The position numbers and the translations under genes were made by a program. Shown here in pieces: positions 1 to 7,214 of a DNA stretch of 64,000 bases. Every line of letters starts with the position of its first letter. The stretch's first letter is position 1. The notes below the pieces were generated by a model. The model did not search any database and was not told where the DNA came from. It saw nothing but the letters and a program-made list of their open reading frames with translations. The stretch covers positions 1 to 64,000 of the IMG/VR virus record IMGVR_UViG_3300020467_000004; one strand, 5' to 3'. The stretch is from a virus.

Positions 1-1
1 C

Positions 2-91
2 GCGCTGCATGATTGTCGGCATGAATTTAAAACAGCTTCAACTATTGTTAGAGAGTTACTAGCCGCTATTAAGGAGAAAGGCGATGTATGA
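2..91 (+). CDS. 3' end of an upstream gene (partial)
   Basis: The frame starting at base 2 is open to a TGA at 89-91 and gives 29 residues ending in EKGDV. It overlaps the DHFR start at 84 by 8 nt, the same stop/start overlap style seen between the next genes, so it is probably the real C-terminus of a gene that begins outside the window. The fragment (AALHDC-like start, then a basic helix) is too short to assign. In phages a thymidylate synthase often precedes DHFR, but nothing here proves that. Confidence 0.5.
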   Translation, partial: ALHDCRHEFKTASTIVRELLAAIKEKGDV

Positions 92-668
92 TAACGCTAT
101 CGGTATATTGGCTTGTGATGCCAAGTGGGGGATAGGACGTGATAACAGTATCCCGTGGTATTGTCCGGAAGACTTTAAACATTTCAAAGAAACGACGTAT
201 AAACAAATTGTCATTATGGGTCGTAAGACCTTTGAAAGTATAGGGAAGCCATTGCCGGGACGTGTTACTATTGTTCTCACTAGAAACATGCAACTGACTG
301 CACAAGGTGTTATTGTTACCTCAAGTCCTGAAAATGCAATGTGGACAGCTAGAGCCCTAGCAGACTCTATCGATACAGGCGGAGAGCGTACTAAGATATT
401 CATCTGCGGTGGGGCTGAGATCTATAAGGCCATGCACCGTTGGGTTGATCGTTACATTGTCACGCGCATATCCCATGCTAAAGTATCGCATTTTGATTGT
501 GATGCGTTCTTTGACACCTCTCTTCTTGATAATTACCGTATTGAGAAAATCAGCGAATTAGAGAAATCTAAGAACCCAGGTATTGGGTTTCAGATTCTTC
601 ATTTTGTTGATACCGAAAATCCTGATACGGACACGCGCATTACATTGGAGCGTCACTATGCCCGCTAA
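84..668 (+). CDS. folA: Dihydrofolate reductase
   Basis: 194 residues; reduces dihydrofolate to tetrahydrofolate with NADPH, regenerating the cofactor consumed by thymidylate synthase. Seen: N-terminal IGILACDAKWGIG, the substrate-loop pattern IPW followed by an acidic residue in CPEDFKHFK, the cofactor motif IMGRKTFESIGKPLPGR, and the later GGAEIYKAM nucleotide-binding segment. Length is slightly above the usual ~160-190. The ATG at 84 has an AAGGAGAAAG Shine-Dalgarno (SD) upstream. It overlaps the next gene (658) by 11 nt, so the cassette is probably one transcript with the dUTPase and thymidylate kinase and serves dTMP supply. Assignment is secure. Confidence 0.96.
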   Translation: MYDNAIGILACDAKWGIGRDNSIPWYCPEDFKHFKETTYKQIVIMGRKTFESIGKPLPGRVTIVLTRNMQLTAQGVIVTSSPENAMWTARALADSIDTGGERTKIFICGGAEIYKAMHRWVDRYIVTRISHAKVSHFDCDAFFDTSLLDNYRIEKISELEKSKNPGIGFQILHFVDTENPDTDTRITLERHYAR

Positions 669-936
669 ACAAGTGATTCTAACCCCTATACAGATCGCCT
701 ATGACTGTGACGTTTGTGGTAATCCGGTAAAGTCTCTTAGAGATACTACTAATGTTTCAGAATGGTGGGGTGGTGTTGAAAGTAAAAAAGTACCGCATCA
801 GTGTAGTGTATGTGGAAAGACCTACACCTTTAATGTTGATATAACTCAAGTATTATGGTCTTCTGACCCCAACGGATATACCATCGAGCAGATTAACGAA
901 TACATCTTACCCAGTAAGGATAAAGATAATGAATAG
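658..936 (+). CDS. Small zinc-ribbon protein, unknown function
   Basis: 92 residues from the ATG at 658 (SD GGAG at 646-649), overlapping the DHFR end by 11 nt and the next gene by 8 nt. A longer in-frame start at 583 would lie deep inside DHFR and is less likely. Two CxxC pairs (CDVC and CSVC, about 40 residues apart) suggest a single zinc ribbon. The Trp-rich stretch NVSEWWGGV lies between them. No enzyme motif is visible. Position between DHFR and dUTPase suggests co-expression with nucleotide metabolism, but no role can be named. Confidence 0.8.
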   Translation: MPAKQVILTPIQIAYDCDVCGNPVKSLRDTTNVSEWWGGVESKKVPHQCSVCGKTYTFNVDITQVLWSSDPNGYTIEQINEYILPSKDKDNE

Positions 937-1651
937 AGAACAATTAATAAATGCATTAACTGACATGCTTCAAAAGCAACATGAAGTTAATGTGGTGATG
1001 AATAAGACGGAAGACTGGACGGCACTTGAACGTTCTTGGTATCGCGCAATGTGGACTGAGGCGTCTGAGATTGTTACTGAATGGGTCGATTGGGAATGGT
1101 GGAAGAAAGGCGCGGTAAGTATTAGACAAGCGCAACTTGAAGTCATTGACATCTGGCATTTCTACCTATCGCATCTTCTACAGCGTCGTGATGAAGAAGA
1201 ATCATTTCAAGACGTTGCTATCGTTCTAACAGATAGTATTTTAAATGAAGGACCGTTTGGAGAACCGCTAACTTTCCCAGAAGGTGTTGAAGAGCTCTGC
1301 GTTGATGTTGAGCGTTTTATTAACGATACGATTGAATTTCGTGAACCTGATATCACTTATTTCATGCGTATTATGGAAGATCTAGGACTGAGTTTTGAAG
1401 CGTTGTATACTTGGTATATTGGTAAAAATCAACTTAATCATTTTAGGCAGAAAAACGGCGATAAGGAAGGTACTTATAGCCGCAACTGGCGCGTTTCTAG
1501 CACTGGTGAATCTACTGCTGATAATGCCATCTTAGAGGCTATTGTTTTAACCGCGATCGAGTTAAACACCCCTAGTGATGTAGTAGCAGACTATATCCGT
1601 ACTGCCCTGGAAGCAGCATGGGAAGATCACATTACTTATTCAAAGGTGTAA
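929..1651 (+). CDS. All-alpha dUTPase / MazG-like NTP pyrophosphohydrolase
   Basis: 240 residues. Dimeric dUTPases hydrolyse dUTP (often dUDP) to dUMP, keeping uracil out of DNA and supplying thymidylate synthase. The diagnostic ExxE...ExxD metal-binding pattern is visible: E44/E47 in TEASEIV and E71/D74 in LEVIDIWHF. The WVDWEWWKK segment between helices matches the Trp-rich substrate-side pattern of dimeric dUTPases of phages and trypanosomatids. It overlaps the preceding gene by 8 nt and is followed after 1 nt by thymidylate kinase, which fits the pathway dUTP to dUMP to dTMP to dTDP. A related dCTPase/MazG specificity cannot be excluded. Confidence 0.85.
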   Translation: MNREQLINALTDMLQKQHEVNVVMNKTEDWTALERSWYRAMWTEASEIVTEWVDWEWWKKGAVSIRQAQLEVIDIWHFYLSHLLQRRDEEESFQDVAIVLTDSILNEGPFGEPLTFPEGVEELCVDVERFINDTIEFREPDITYFMRIMEDLGLSFEALYTWYIGKNQLNHFRQKNGDKEGTYSRNWRVSSTGESTADNAILEAIVLTAIELNTPSDVVADYIRTALEAAWEDHITYSKV

Positions 1652-1652
1652 T

Positions 1653-2297
1653 ATGTCAGGTAAACTTATTGTTGTAGAAGGAATAGAAGGTGCGGGTAAG
1701 ACAACGGTAGTGGAAAGACTGGTGAGTTGGCTTCGTGAAGTACATGGTGTAGAAGTTAATAACTATCGTGAACCTGGCGATACTGTCATCGGTGAAGCTG
1801 TTCGTACGCTGATTAAACACCCGGATAGTAATATCTCAGTACAGACTCAATCTGAGTTACTGTGGCTATCACGCCGTTGTCTATTAGAAGAGATAATTAA
1901 ACCATTACTGGCTAAGGGTACGTGGGTTGTTTTAGACCGTTACTGGTTATCTACTATTGTATACCAGCACGACTATTATAACACACGTCCGCTCAATGAG
2001 TTGATTGCTGAAATACTTGATGAGTATGCTATTCCTGATTTTCTTATCTATTTAAATGTAGATCCTCATGTGGCGAAGAATCGCTGCATGCATGGTGAAG
2101 GCAGGGGCCAAGTAGCCGATAAAAATGACGACCAGCCTATTGAGGTATTTAAACAATGGGCGGGACGTTACAACGCTACTGTGGCAACGTATAATAGCTT
2201 AAAACCAGTGAGCGCCTATACGCTAACCATCGATGCGAATCAGTCACCTAAAGATGTTTGCGATGATGTTATCTTTAGTGTAAACGAATTGATCTAG
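1653..2297 (+). CDS. tmk: Thymidylate kinase
   Basis: 214 residues; phosphorylates dTMP to dTDP. P-loop GIEGAGKTT at residues 10-18, then REPGDT (the dTMP-contact Arg/Glu pair), the DRY-type motif LDRYWLSTIVYQ, and a LID region GEGRGQVADKNDD with Arg and acidic residues. Length is typical of bacterial Tmk (~205-215). The start ATG is 1 nt after the dUTPase stop, with SD AAAGGTG, indicating translational coupling. With DHFR and dUTPase it makes a compact dTTP-supply operon. Assignment is secure. Confidence 0.95.
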   Translation: MSGKLIVVEGIEGAGKTTVVERLVSWLREVHGVEVNNYREPGDTVIGEAVRTLIKHPDSNISVQTQSELLWLSRRCLLEEIIKPLLAKGTWVVLDRYWLSTIVYQHDYYNTRPLNELIAEILDEYAIPDFLIYLNVDPHVAKNRCMHGEGRGQVADKNDDQPIEVFKQWAGRYNATVATYNSLKPVSAYTLTIDANQSPKDVCDDVIFSVNELI

Positions 2298-2298
2298 C

Positions 2299-2628
2299 GT
2301 GGCTATCTTTCAATGTACCCGGTGTGGTGTGGCGGAAAACTCCGCACTGGGTATTTACAATCGCCGCCATAGAAACTCACGGTTCTTTAGCAACGTTGAA
2401 GACGGCGAGGCGTTGTGCTGTATGTGTGCACCTTCAATGTATAAAAACGGCAGCCCTACTAAGTATACGGGTCAGTGGCATGGTTGTTTTGAGCGTCATT
2501 ATCTACCTAAAGGCTCTTGCTTTACTAATAGGAATGGTAACTTAGAACACACTGAGACAGGACTTATAGGGACGGCGCTTTATAAAGCGCTAGGTAAGTC
2601 GACTCCTTACTCGTCTGAAACCGACTAA
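2299..2628 (+). CDS. Cys-rich zinc-binding-like protein
   Basis: 109 residues from a GTG one base after the tmk stop. An N-terminal CTRC and a later CCMC pair form a probable zinc site within the first ~45 residues; the rest is rich in Gly, Tyr and His and has no catalytic motif I recognise. The tight spacing to tmk makes it the last gene of the nucleotide cassette. A gap with a candidate promoter follows. A different-frame reading (2324-2545) lacks an SD and is judged a shadow. Function unknown. Confidence 0.75.
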   Translation: MAIFQCTRCGVAENSALGIYNRRHRNSRFFSNVEDGEALCCMCAPSMYKNGSPTKYTGQWHGCFERHYLPKGSCFTNRNGNLEHTETGLIGTALYKALGKSTPYSSETD

Positions 2629-2637
2629 GTTATACCT

Positions 2638-2646
2638 CTACATTAC
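2638..2646 (+). promoter_or_regulatory. Candidate phage promoter, CTACATTAC motif
   Basis: In the 75-nt gap after the Cys-rich gene the sequence reads ACCTCTACATTAC. The core CTACATTAC recurs on the plus strand in gaps at 7876-7884, 40375-40383 and 56761-56769, with variants at 5041 and 53304. It resembles, from memory, the TATATTAC-type early promoters of phiKZ. It would drive the gene at 2704 and the lysis cassette. Pattern-based inference only. Confidence 0.35.
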
Positions 2647-2703
2647 TACTATGCAGTACAGACTGTACAACAAGCCCTTTAATAGTATATAAATGGAATC
2701 GGT

Positions 2704-3039
2704 ATGGAAATAACATTTAAAATATCAGCAATCAGCAAAGGTCAGGTAGTCGTTGCTAACGAGCACCGCTTATGTGTTAACGATATTCATGAGAATAAAG
2801 ATTGGATTTCTAAAATTGCCAATCTGACAATTCTGGTAATGCAGAAGAATATTGAATCTTCACTACCTGAAGCCCAGATCCGAAAAGATCTTAACGACTT
2901 ACGGGATTCGATTAAAGATAACATCGAAGAGCAGCGTTATTTCTGCGAAGAAAACAACACCATGTTGAATCATATCAAACAACAGTATACTGCTGGGTTC
3001 ACCAGCGCTGTAGTTGAGCTATGGTTTAAAGAAAACTGA
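2704..3039 (+). CDS. Hypothetical protein, unknown function
   Basis: 111 residues. The N-terminal third looks beta-rich (EITFKISAIS, VVVANEHRLC); the middle is strongly helical and charged (RKDLNDLRDSIKDNIEEQRYF), probably a short coiled coil; the C-terminus ends in VELWFKEN. No membrane segment, no metal site. It stands alone between a candidate promoter and the lysis cassette. The SD is weak (GGAATCGGT before the ATG). I do not recognise the family. Confidence 0.7.
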   Translation: MEITFKISAISKGQVVVANEHRLCVNDIHENKDWISKIANLTILVMQKNIESSLPEAQIRKDLNDLRDSIKDNIEEQRYFCEENNTMLNHIKQQYTAGFTSAVVELWFKEN

Positions 3040-3069
3040 TTAAATAATAGACTGTTTATAGGAGGGGTC

Positions 3070-3086
3070 AGAAGACTCTTCTTATG
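3070..3086 (+). terminator. Weak hairpin before the holin-like gene
   Basis: A 5-bp stem AGAAG/CTTCT with loop ACT is followed by TTATGAAC. This partly resembles the hairpin-plus-TTATGCCGT terminator of this genome but is short. It lies between the 2704 gene and the lysis cassette. Low confidence. Confidence 0.25.
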
Positions 3087-3138
3087 AACAGTGTTATGCT
3101 GTATTTATTTTTTTAACACATTAGGTGAGGATAGAGGG

Positions 3139-3519
3139 ATGTCTAATATAGATATTGATAAGTTTAATGCGGTGCAGGATAGCTTGTCTAAAGAAGATGC
3201 TAAGGGTGGTAAAACCCGTCCACGCATTACATGGTTGATGGCTATATTGTTTACTGCCTTCTACATCACCTATATGGTATCTATGGTCATGGGTGTAGTA
3301 AAGGGGCAGATTGAATTACCTGGATGGGAAGCTATTACCGCGCTTTTAGGTTTACCGGCTTTTGTATTACGTAGTTACTTTAACAACCGTACGCAAGATA
3401 AGAAGACCCGCGCTGCTGCTGGGCTGGGAATAAACCCTAATACACCCTCTACATTAGATAAGGTAATTGGAGCACTTGCCGCTAAATATCTAAAGGTAGA
3501 TATTGATAAATCCACATAA
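3139..3519 (+). CDS. Holin-like small membrane protein
   Basis: 126 residues from the ATG at 3139 (SD GGTGAGG/GAGGG directly upstream; a longer frame from 3091 has no SD). After a charged ~30-residue N-terminus come a hydrophobic segment (WLMAILFTAFYITYMVSMVMGVV) and a second, weaker one (AITALLGLPAFVLRSYF), followed by a basic, Lys/Arg-rich tail. Holins permeabilise the inner membrane and time lysis. The position 11 nt upstream of an i-spanin/o-spanin pair is classic for a holin. It could also be an antiholin, since further small membrane proteins follow at 4325 and 4597. Confidence 0.65.
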   Translation: MSNIDIDKFNAVQDSLSKEDAKGGKTRPRITWLMAILFTAFYITYMVSMVMGVVKGQIELPGWEAITALLGLPAFVLRSYFNNRTQDKKTRAAAGLGINPNTPSTLDKVIGALAAKYLKVDIDKST

Positions 3520-3530
3520 AGGAAAAGACT

Positions 3531-3965
3531 ATGTTACTTGGATATAAAATAGCCGGTTTTAGTATTGTTGCTCTTTTAGGTGTAATTGGATTTATTAGCT
3601 ACAAACATGTTGTTTTAGAAAGAGACTACGCGTTACAAAGTGCAACGATTGTAGAGTTAGAACAACATAACGCCACTTTAACCAGTGTCAATGAACGACA
3701 ATTAAAAACAATAGACCAACTCACTACGCTTACCCAAAGACAGGCTGATTTGTTGGTAGAATATGGAGAACAAAACAATGATGCCTTCGCTCGCGCCAAC
3801 CGTCTGGAAAACACTCTCAACACTCTCAGACAAACCGAAGCCGTTAAAGCTTTGGAAGAACCTTATGCGCGGGGTAACGCTGCTTCTATGCGTGTTGGTG
3901 AGCTCCTGCGCACTATCGCCGGAACCTCAGGTCGTGAAGGTGAAAACCATCCCGATACTCCCTAA
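3531..3965 (+). CDS. Inner-membrane spanin (Rz-like)
   Basis: 144 residues. One N-terminal transmembrane helix (residues ~6-23, IAGFSIVALLGVIGFISY), then a long periplasmic coiled coil (~28-100) with regular Leu/Ile heptads, and a C-terminal region ending in RVGELLRTIAG. This is the i-spanin architecture: anchored in the inner membrane and binding the o-spanin lipoprotein to fuse the two membranes at lysis. SD AAAGGAAA precedes the ATG. The o-spanin gene begins inside it in another frame, the overlapping Rz/Rz1 arrangement. Family call rests on topology and gene pair, not sequence identity. Confidence 0.8.
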   Translation: MLLGYKIAGFSIVALLGVIGFISYKHVVLERDYALQSATIVELEQHNATLTSVNERQLKTIDQLTTLTQRQADLLVEYGEQNNDAFARANRLENTLNTLRQTEAVKALEEPYARGNAASMRVGELLRTIAGTSGREGENHPDTP

Positions 3966-4335
3966 GACTACCCTACCTGCAGCTGTACCTCGACCTGACA
4001 TCACTATGCCTGAAGTCATTACATTAACTGCTCAAGATGCAATGTTCTACAAGTATGTCTGCGATGAGTTTAAAGATGCGGGTCAGGAGGATGCGTATAC
4101 CGTAGAGGAAGTCTATGAGCGCTATCCCGGTATGACTAGAGAAAGTGCGTGTAACTGGGCTATCTATGGTTATACCGTTCAAGGATGGTTCATGTTAGAA
4201 AGTCAACTGATACAATTAGGTTTGTACAGTGAGCAGTTGCGAAACAGAATCACTTATCTTGAAAATGTGATTAAAGAACTAGAACGTTCTGCTGATATGC
4301 AACAAAAAGCGGTAATGGAGTTAAATGATGAGTAA
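3865..4335 (+). CDS. Outer-membrane spanin lipoprotein (Rz1-like)
   Basis: 156 residues from the ATG at 3865, which has SD TTGGAAG upstream. An upstream in-frame ATG at 3763 would bury the signal peptide 35 residues in, so it is rejected. The start gives a compact signal MRGVTLLLCVLVSSC with lipobox VSSC; Cys15 would be the lipidated residue. A Pro-rich stretch (KTTLPAAVPRPDITMP) follows, as in Rz1 proteins, then an acidic domain and a C-terminal coiled coil. It overlaps the i-spanin by 101 nt in a different frame. It is longer than lambda Rz1 (60 residues) but plausible for a large phage. Confidence 0.8.
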   Translation: MRGVTLLLCVLVSSCALSPEPQVVKVKTIPILPKTTLPAAVPRPDITMPEVITLTAQDAMFYKYVCDEFKDAGQEDAYTVEEVYERYPGMTRESACNWAIYGYTVQGWFMLESQLIQLGLYSEQLRNRITYLENVIKELERSADMQQKAVMELNDE

Positions 4336-4600
4336 CGAGATTCAACCTGAGAGGAGGCGCTTAGATAACAGGATACACGAGATAGCCTATTTGCTAATGA
4401 AACTACGCATAGCACAGGTAGCGTGTTTGGTGTTTATCTGTTATCTGGTATGGGACTTTCATTCTTTTTATAAAAGTAATTTTGATCAATTTGAAGAATG
4501 GCAGATGGTGTCAGTGGTAGCTTATATGGGTGGTTTCTTAGGTGCCCTTAAGCTGATGTTTGAAAATATTAAATTAAAGGTCTCCAAGGATGATATATGA
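4325..4600 (+). CDS. Small two-helix membrane protein, lysis cassette
   Basis: 91 residues (tandem ATGs at 4325 and 4328). A charged N-terminus is followed by two hydrophobic segments (VACLVFICYLVW and VSVVAYMGGFLGALKLMF) joined by a short acidic loop, and a basic tail. It overlaps the o-spanin end by 11 nt and the next gene by 4 nt (ATGA). Two-TM topology and location suit a second holin, antiholin or pinholin-like protein, but there is no direct evidence. Family not recognised. Confidence 0.7.
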   Translation: MMSNEIQPERRRLDNRIHEIAYLLMKLRIAQVACLVFICYLVWDFHSFYKSNFDQFEEWQMVSVVAYMGGFLGALKLMFENIKLKVSKDDI

Positions 4601-4986
4601 CTTTTCAACACCTTACCTTTATTAGCATTGGTTTAATTATTATCTTAAACGCGTATACAGTGTTAGATGGCGAGTATCTATTTAGAGTCAGTCGCTGCAA
4701 GCGCTGTCGTTCTTTAGATGCTAGGATCATTACGTGGTATGACCGTTTAGCCATGCTATTAAAGGATTCCAGCACGGCAATAGGGGTCGGGTTATTCTAT
4801 TTAGCCAGCGGTGTTTTTACGACATGGTTGTTTAGTTACATACTAACGCTACTTGCTATCAGTGTCGTTAGGGCCTGTGATAGTGAACTTGCTGCTGAGA
4901 TAAGTATGCATGTCGCATTCAAGCTCTTGGTCAGCCCTTACGCGGCTGTATGGCTTCTACCTTTGCTAGTGTATTTAGATCATTAA
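4597..4986 (+). CDS. Multi-pass membrane protein, lysis cassette
   Basis: 129 residues, starting in an ATGA overlap with the preceding gene. Hydrophobic segments at about 7-20, 60-82, 84-95 and 108-126 predict three or four membrane helices; a basic loop with RCKRCRSLDAR lies after the first. No enzymatic motif. It is the last gene before a strong hairpin terminator, so it shares the lysis transcript. Holin/antiholin or envelope-modifying roles are possible; function unknown. Confidence 0.7.
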   Translation: MTFQHLTFISIGLIIILNAYTVLDGEYLFRVSRCKRCRSLDARIITWYDRLAMLLKDSSTAIGVGLFYLASGVFTTWLFSYILTLLAISVVRACDSELAAEISMHVAFKLLVSPYAAVWLLPLLVYLDH

Positions 4987-4992
4987 ACTATA

Positions 4993-5026
4993 AAGAGGAT
5001 GCGTAATAGCATCCTCTTATGCCGTC
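4993..5026 (+). terminator. Hairpin terminator with TTATGCCGTC tail
   Basis: Perfect 10-bp stem AAGAGGATGC / GCATCCTCTT with a 6-nt loop, immediately followed by TTATGCCGTC in place of a long T tract. It lies just after the stop of the 4597 gene. The same tail follows hairpins at many other gene ends in this window. Confidence 0.8.
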
Positions 5027-5039
5027 GCAGCTACTTTTA

Positions 5040-5053
5040 GACCTACATCATTT
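5040..5053 (+). promoter_or_regulatory. Variant of the CCTACATTAC promoter motif
   Basis: GACCTACATCATTT occurs in the gap after the terminator at 4993-5026 and before the 38-residue membrane protein gene. It matches CCTACATTAC at 8 of 10 positions. It would restart transcription after the terminator. Confidence 0.25.
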
Positions 5054-5087
5054 AAAGGAGATTAACCTATTACTAAAGGAAACTATC

Positions 5088-5204
5088 ATGGACTTCTCAT
5101 TATTAGATTTCATTTTCTACATTGCCTTTATGTCTATTCTGGTTGCGCTTCTGTATCGCGATGCGATTATCCCTACAGTCATGAACTGGTTTAAACGAAA
5201 GTAG
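5088..5204 (+). CDS. 38-residue single-pass membrane protein
   Basis: The ATG at 5088 has SD AAAGGA at 5075-5080. The longer reading from 5019 starts inside the terminator region and is rejected. The product is one hydrophobic helix (LLDFIFYIAFMSILVALLY) with a basic C-terminus (NWFKRK), i.e. positive-inside anchoring. The stop codon is embedded in the following hairpin terminator, giving a short monocistronic unit. Such peptides often modulate lysis or membrane enzymes; no specific role can be assigned. Confidence 0.6.
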   Translation: MDFSLLDFIFYIAFMSILVALLYRDAIIPTVMNWFKRK

Positions 5205-5236
5205 GTATCGTCTAGATACCTACCCCGCCCTTTTAT
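5201..5236 (+). terminator. Hairpin terminator overlapping the stop codon
   Basis: Perfect 9-bp stem GTAGGTATC / GATACCTAC, loop GTCTA, containing the TAG stop of the 38-residue gene. CCCGCCCTTTTATAAG follows, so here the tail is T-rich rather than TTATGCCGT. Confidence 0.7.
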
Positions 5237-5268
5237 AAGAAACATTACATTATTAAATAAGGACAGTT

Positions 5269-6225
5269 ATGTTTATAATTGTTATTAAGCAAGAGTTTAG
5301 AAATCAGATTCAAACGCGTTACATCACAACAGATCAGCTAAAGACCACCGCTAATAAAAAGCACCCTTCTATGGTGCAGCTTGAGATAGATGGTAACAAT
5401 GTTAATATCTTAGATCTTGACGGTGATGTGAACATTAGCATCTACACGGCTACCGGGATGAAGTTAAATGAAATAACCTACACGGATAATACTTCATCTG
5501 GACTACCAGAATCAATCCACTTCTCACCGGATGATCCTTATCTAGATAAACCATTTGAAGGTAAAGACCAACCCTTCCCTGAACCGCTTAAATACATAGA
5601 GACACTTCAAGAGACATTAAACTCATGTCTGTTAAGTCGTTGGGATGAACCCCATGCATTCTTTAGGGGGTCTTATTCCCTAGATGTACCTATGTTGCGT
5701 AAAATAGTTGCTTCAGTATTTATCGAAGGTGTGGATAGAACCAGTCAGCATTTAACTACAGCGAAGTGTCTATTAGCTAACGTGACGAAACTGATTAAGC
5801 TACTGCAAGATATAAAAGAAGGAAGGCGAGAAAGTCACTTAATATTAAACGATGGATACTGGATCAACCCCGCCATACATGCTAGGGTTAAATTCCCACC
5901 GTGGTTAACTCACAATCTTGGTACGCTTATTAAGTTAGAGCAGGATAAATTATCGGCAATTACTTCTGATAAGTTAAACGGCATTAGTGTATATACGGCT
6001 GATATAGAGTTTATCAAACGTGCATCTTTATCTGATAGAGATCGCATCTTCTATGGCGGTATGTGGTTTATTGACAAAACTAGCAATTTTAATGATAACA
6101 CGTTTAAGTCAATAGTAGACGATCATCAAAAAGCAGTAATGGCTGATAATGATAAAATTCTAACACAGTTAATTGAGTTAGATGAGATTAAAACTAATTT
6201 GAAATCTTACATCAACAACAATTAA
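5269..6225 (+). CDS. Hypothetical protein, 318 residues
   Basis: Acidic-to-neutral soluble protein with a beta-rich first ~75 residues (VQLEIDGNNVNILDLDGDVNI) and a helical remainder. No transmembrane segment, metal motif or P-loop. The ATG has SD ATAAGGA upstream. The gene stands alone between two hairpins and ends convergently with the hydrolase gene; stop TAA runs straight into the shared terminator cassette. The N-terminal IDGN/DLDGDV pattern could be a small beta-barrel. I do not recognise it. Confidence 0.75.
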   Translation: MFIIVIKQEFRNQIQTRYITTDQLKTTANKKHPSMVQLEIDGNNVNILDLDGDVNISIYTATGMKLNEITYTDNTSSGLPESIHFSPDDPYLDKPFEGKDQPFPEPLKYIETLQETLNSCLLSRWDEPHAFFRGSYSLDVPMLRKIVASVFIEGVDRTSQHLTTAKCLLANVTKLIKLLQDIKEGRRESHLILNDGYWINPAIHARVKFPPWLTHNLGTLIKLEQDKLSAITSDKLNGISVYTADIEFIKRASLSDRDRIFYGGMWFIDKTSNFNDNTFKSIVDDHQKAVMADNDKILTQLIELDEIKTNLKSYINNN

Positions 6226-6257
6226 CGGCATAGGTGAGAGGGTTATCCCTCTCACCT
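6225..6257 (-). terminator. Bidirectional hairpin terminator between convergent genes
   Basis: Perfect 11-bp stem AGGTGAGAGGG / CCCTCTCACCT with loop TTAT. Reading the minus strand, the hairpin is followed by TATGCCGTTA, whose last bases are the complement of the forward gene's TAA. Reading plus, CTTTACTCTTC follows. It can end both convergent transcripts. Confidence 0.8.
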
Positions 6258-6259
6258 CT

Positions 6260-7114
6260 TTACTCTTCTTTTTTGCTTTGAATATGCGAATAGAGACGAG
6301 AACGCCCACTGCAATAATTACCTTGATTTATCCCCGTCAGATAATGACGATTCAACAGATGACCTCCTAGGTCCCTCACATACTGCTCTCCACAGATACG
6401 TGCTTGATAATGCTTAGCACCTATACGGTATACGTAATCCTTTTCATTACCAAAATGCTCTACCATGGGAACCTGAGGAAACTCATCGTGCGCTCCTGCT
6501 ATAGTAAAGAATTCTACATTGTTTAATTCAAATCCGTAGCTCTGTAGTATCTTAGCCACATTAGATAAGATGATAGCACCCTGAGAGTGTCCTATTATTC
6601 TAATAGGCTTACCTGATAATACGGGATAGAATAAATGCTGAGCCATAACCCGTGCGATGGGCGTCAGGCTGTCTGTAGCCCTCCCTATAACGCTTTCTAC
6701 CAAATCACGATACATTCCCTTGCTCGGGTTGTAAAGGCCCATTACAGGGCGATTGAGGAGCTTAGATAGTCCATGGAGATTTACATCGAAAACTTCTTGA
6801 TTCGTCATGATACCGTTAATGAAATACCAGTGCTCATCATGTTTATTAAAATCCACAATAGGCATGACCTCGCCTTTATAAACAGGCATAGCAAAGAAGC
6901 GATCTAAGATCTTTGTTCTGCTGTCCCCGGTAACTACAATAGCCAAAGCTAACTTAACCTTACTACGGCGCTCTACCTCTTTAGTGATAGCAGTACCCTC
7001 ATTGCCGAATTCTGGCACGGGCTGACCTACTGATGAGTTGATATACTTGAGATAGGGTAACTCACTAATAAGCAAGATAGTCTCTTTAATAATGTTTGCA
7101 ATTAACTTAAACAC
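6260..7114 (-). CDS. Alpha/beta-hydrolase (lipase/esterase-like)
   Basis: 284 residues if it starts at the GTG at 7114, which has SD AAAAGGA seven bases upstream; the longer reading from 7225 adds an implausible Cys-rich leader. The nucleophile elbow GHSQGA (Ser about residue 177) is clear, preceded by a predicted beta strand PIRIIG and followed by a helix. Upstream, WYFINGIMTN may supply the oxyanion strand. His candidates are in GGHLLNRHY near the end; the acid may be in AGAHDEF. Last gene of the fibre/baseplate operon, so a virion-associated esterase acting on surface glycans or lipids is plausible. A lysis role is the alternative. Confidence 0.7.
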   Translation of the reverse strand: MFKLIANIIKETILLISELPYLKYINSSVGQPVPEFGNEGTAITKEVERRSKVKLALAIVVTGDSRTKILDRFFAMPVYKGEVMPIVDFNKHDEHWYFINGIMTNQEVFDVNLHGLSKLLNRPVMGLYNPSKGMYRDLVESVIGRATDSLTPIARVMAQHLFYPVLSGKPIRIIGHSQGAIILSNVAKILQSYGFELNNVEFFTIAGAHDEFPQVPMVEHFGNEKDYVYRIGAKHYQARICGEQYVRDLGGHLLNRHYLTGINQGNYCSGRSRLYSHIQSKKEE

Positions 7115-7168
7115 AATAACGTCCTTTTGATAACAAATACAACAATACATACGATTGTTACACCGTGA

Positions 7169-7204
7169 CGGCATAAATGGGACCCTATAAAAGAGCCCCA
7201 TTTT
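7169..7204 (-). terminator. Hairpin terminator with TTATGCCGTC tail
   Basis: On the minus strand an outer stem AAATGGG/CCCATTT encloses a 15-nt loop and is followed by TTATGCCGTC. It follows the stop of the 7215-7745 gene. Weaker stem than the others, but it carries the conserved tail. Confidence 0.55.
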
Positions 7205-7214
7205 AATAAAGTGA

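Noticed and set aside
59-403. Minus-strand ORFs overlapping DHFR
   Set aside because: Antisense shadows of a secure gene; no SD or family motif.
2324-2545. Second-frame ORF inside the Cys-rich gene
   Set aside because: Fully overlaps the 2299 gene, which has conserved CxxC pairs and coupling to tmk; no SD for this frame.
5017-5026. TTATGCCGT interpreted as a late promoter (TATG-type)
   Set aside because: phiKZ late promoters contain TATG, but here the motif always follows a hairpin at gene ends and in convergent sites would produce antisense RNA. A 3'-end signal fits better.
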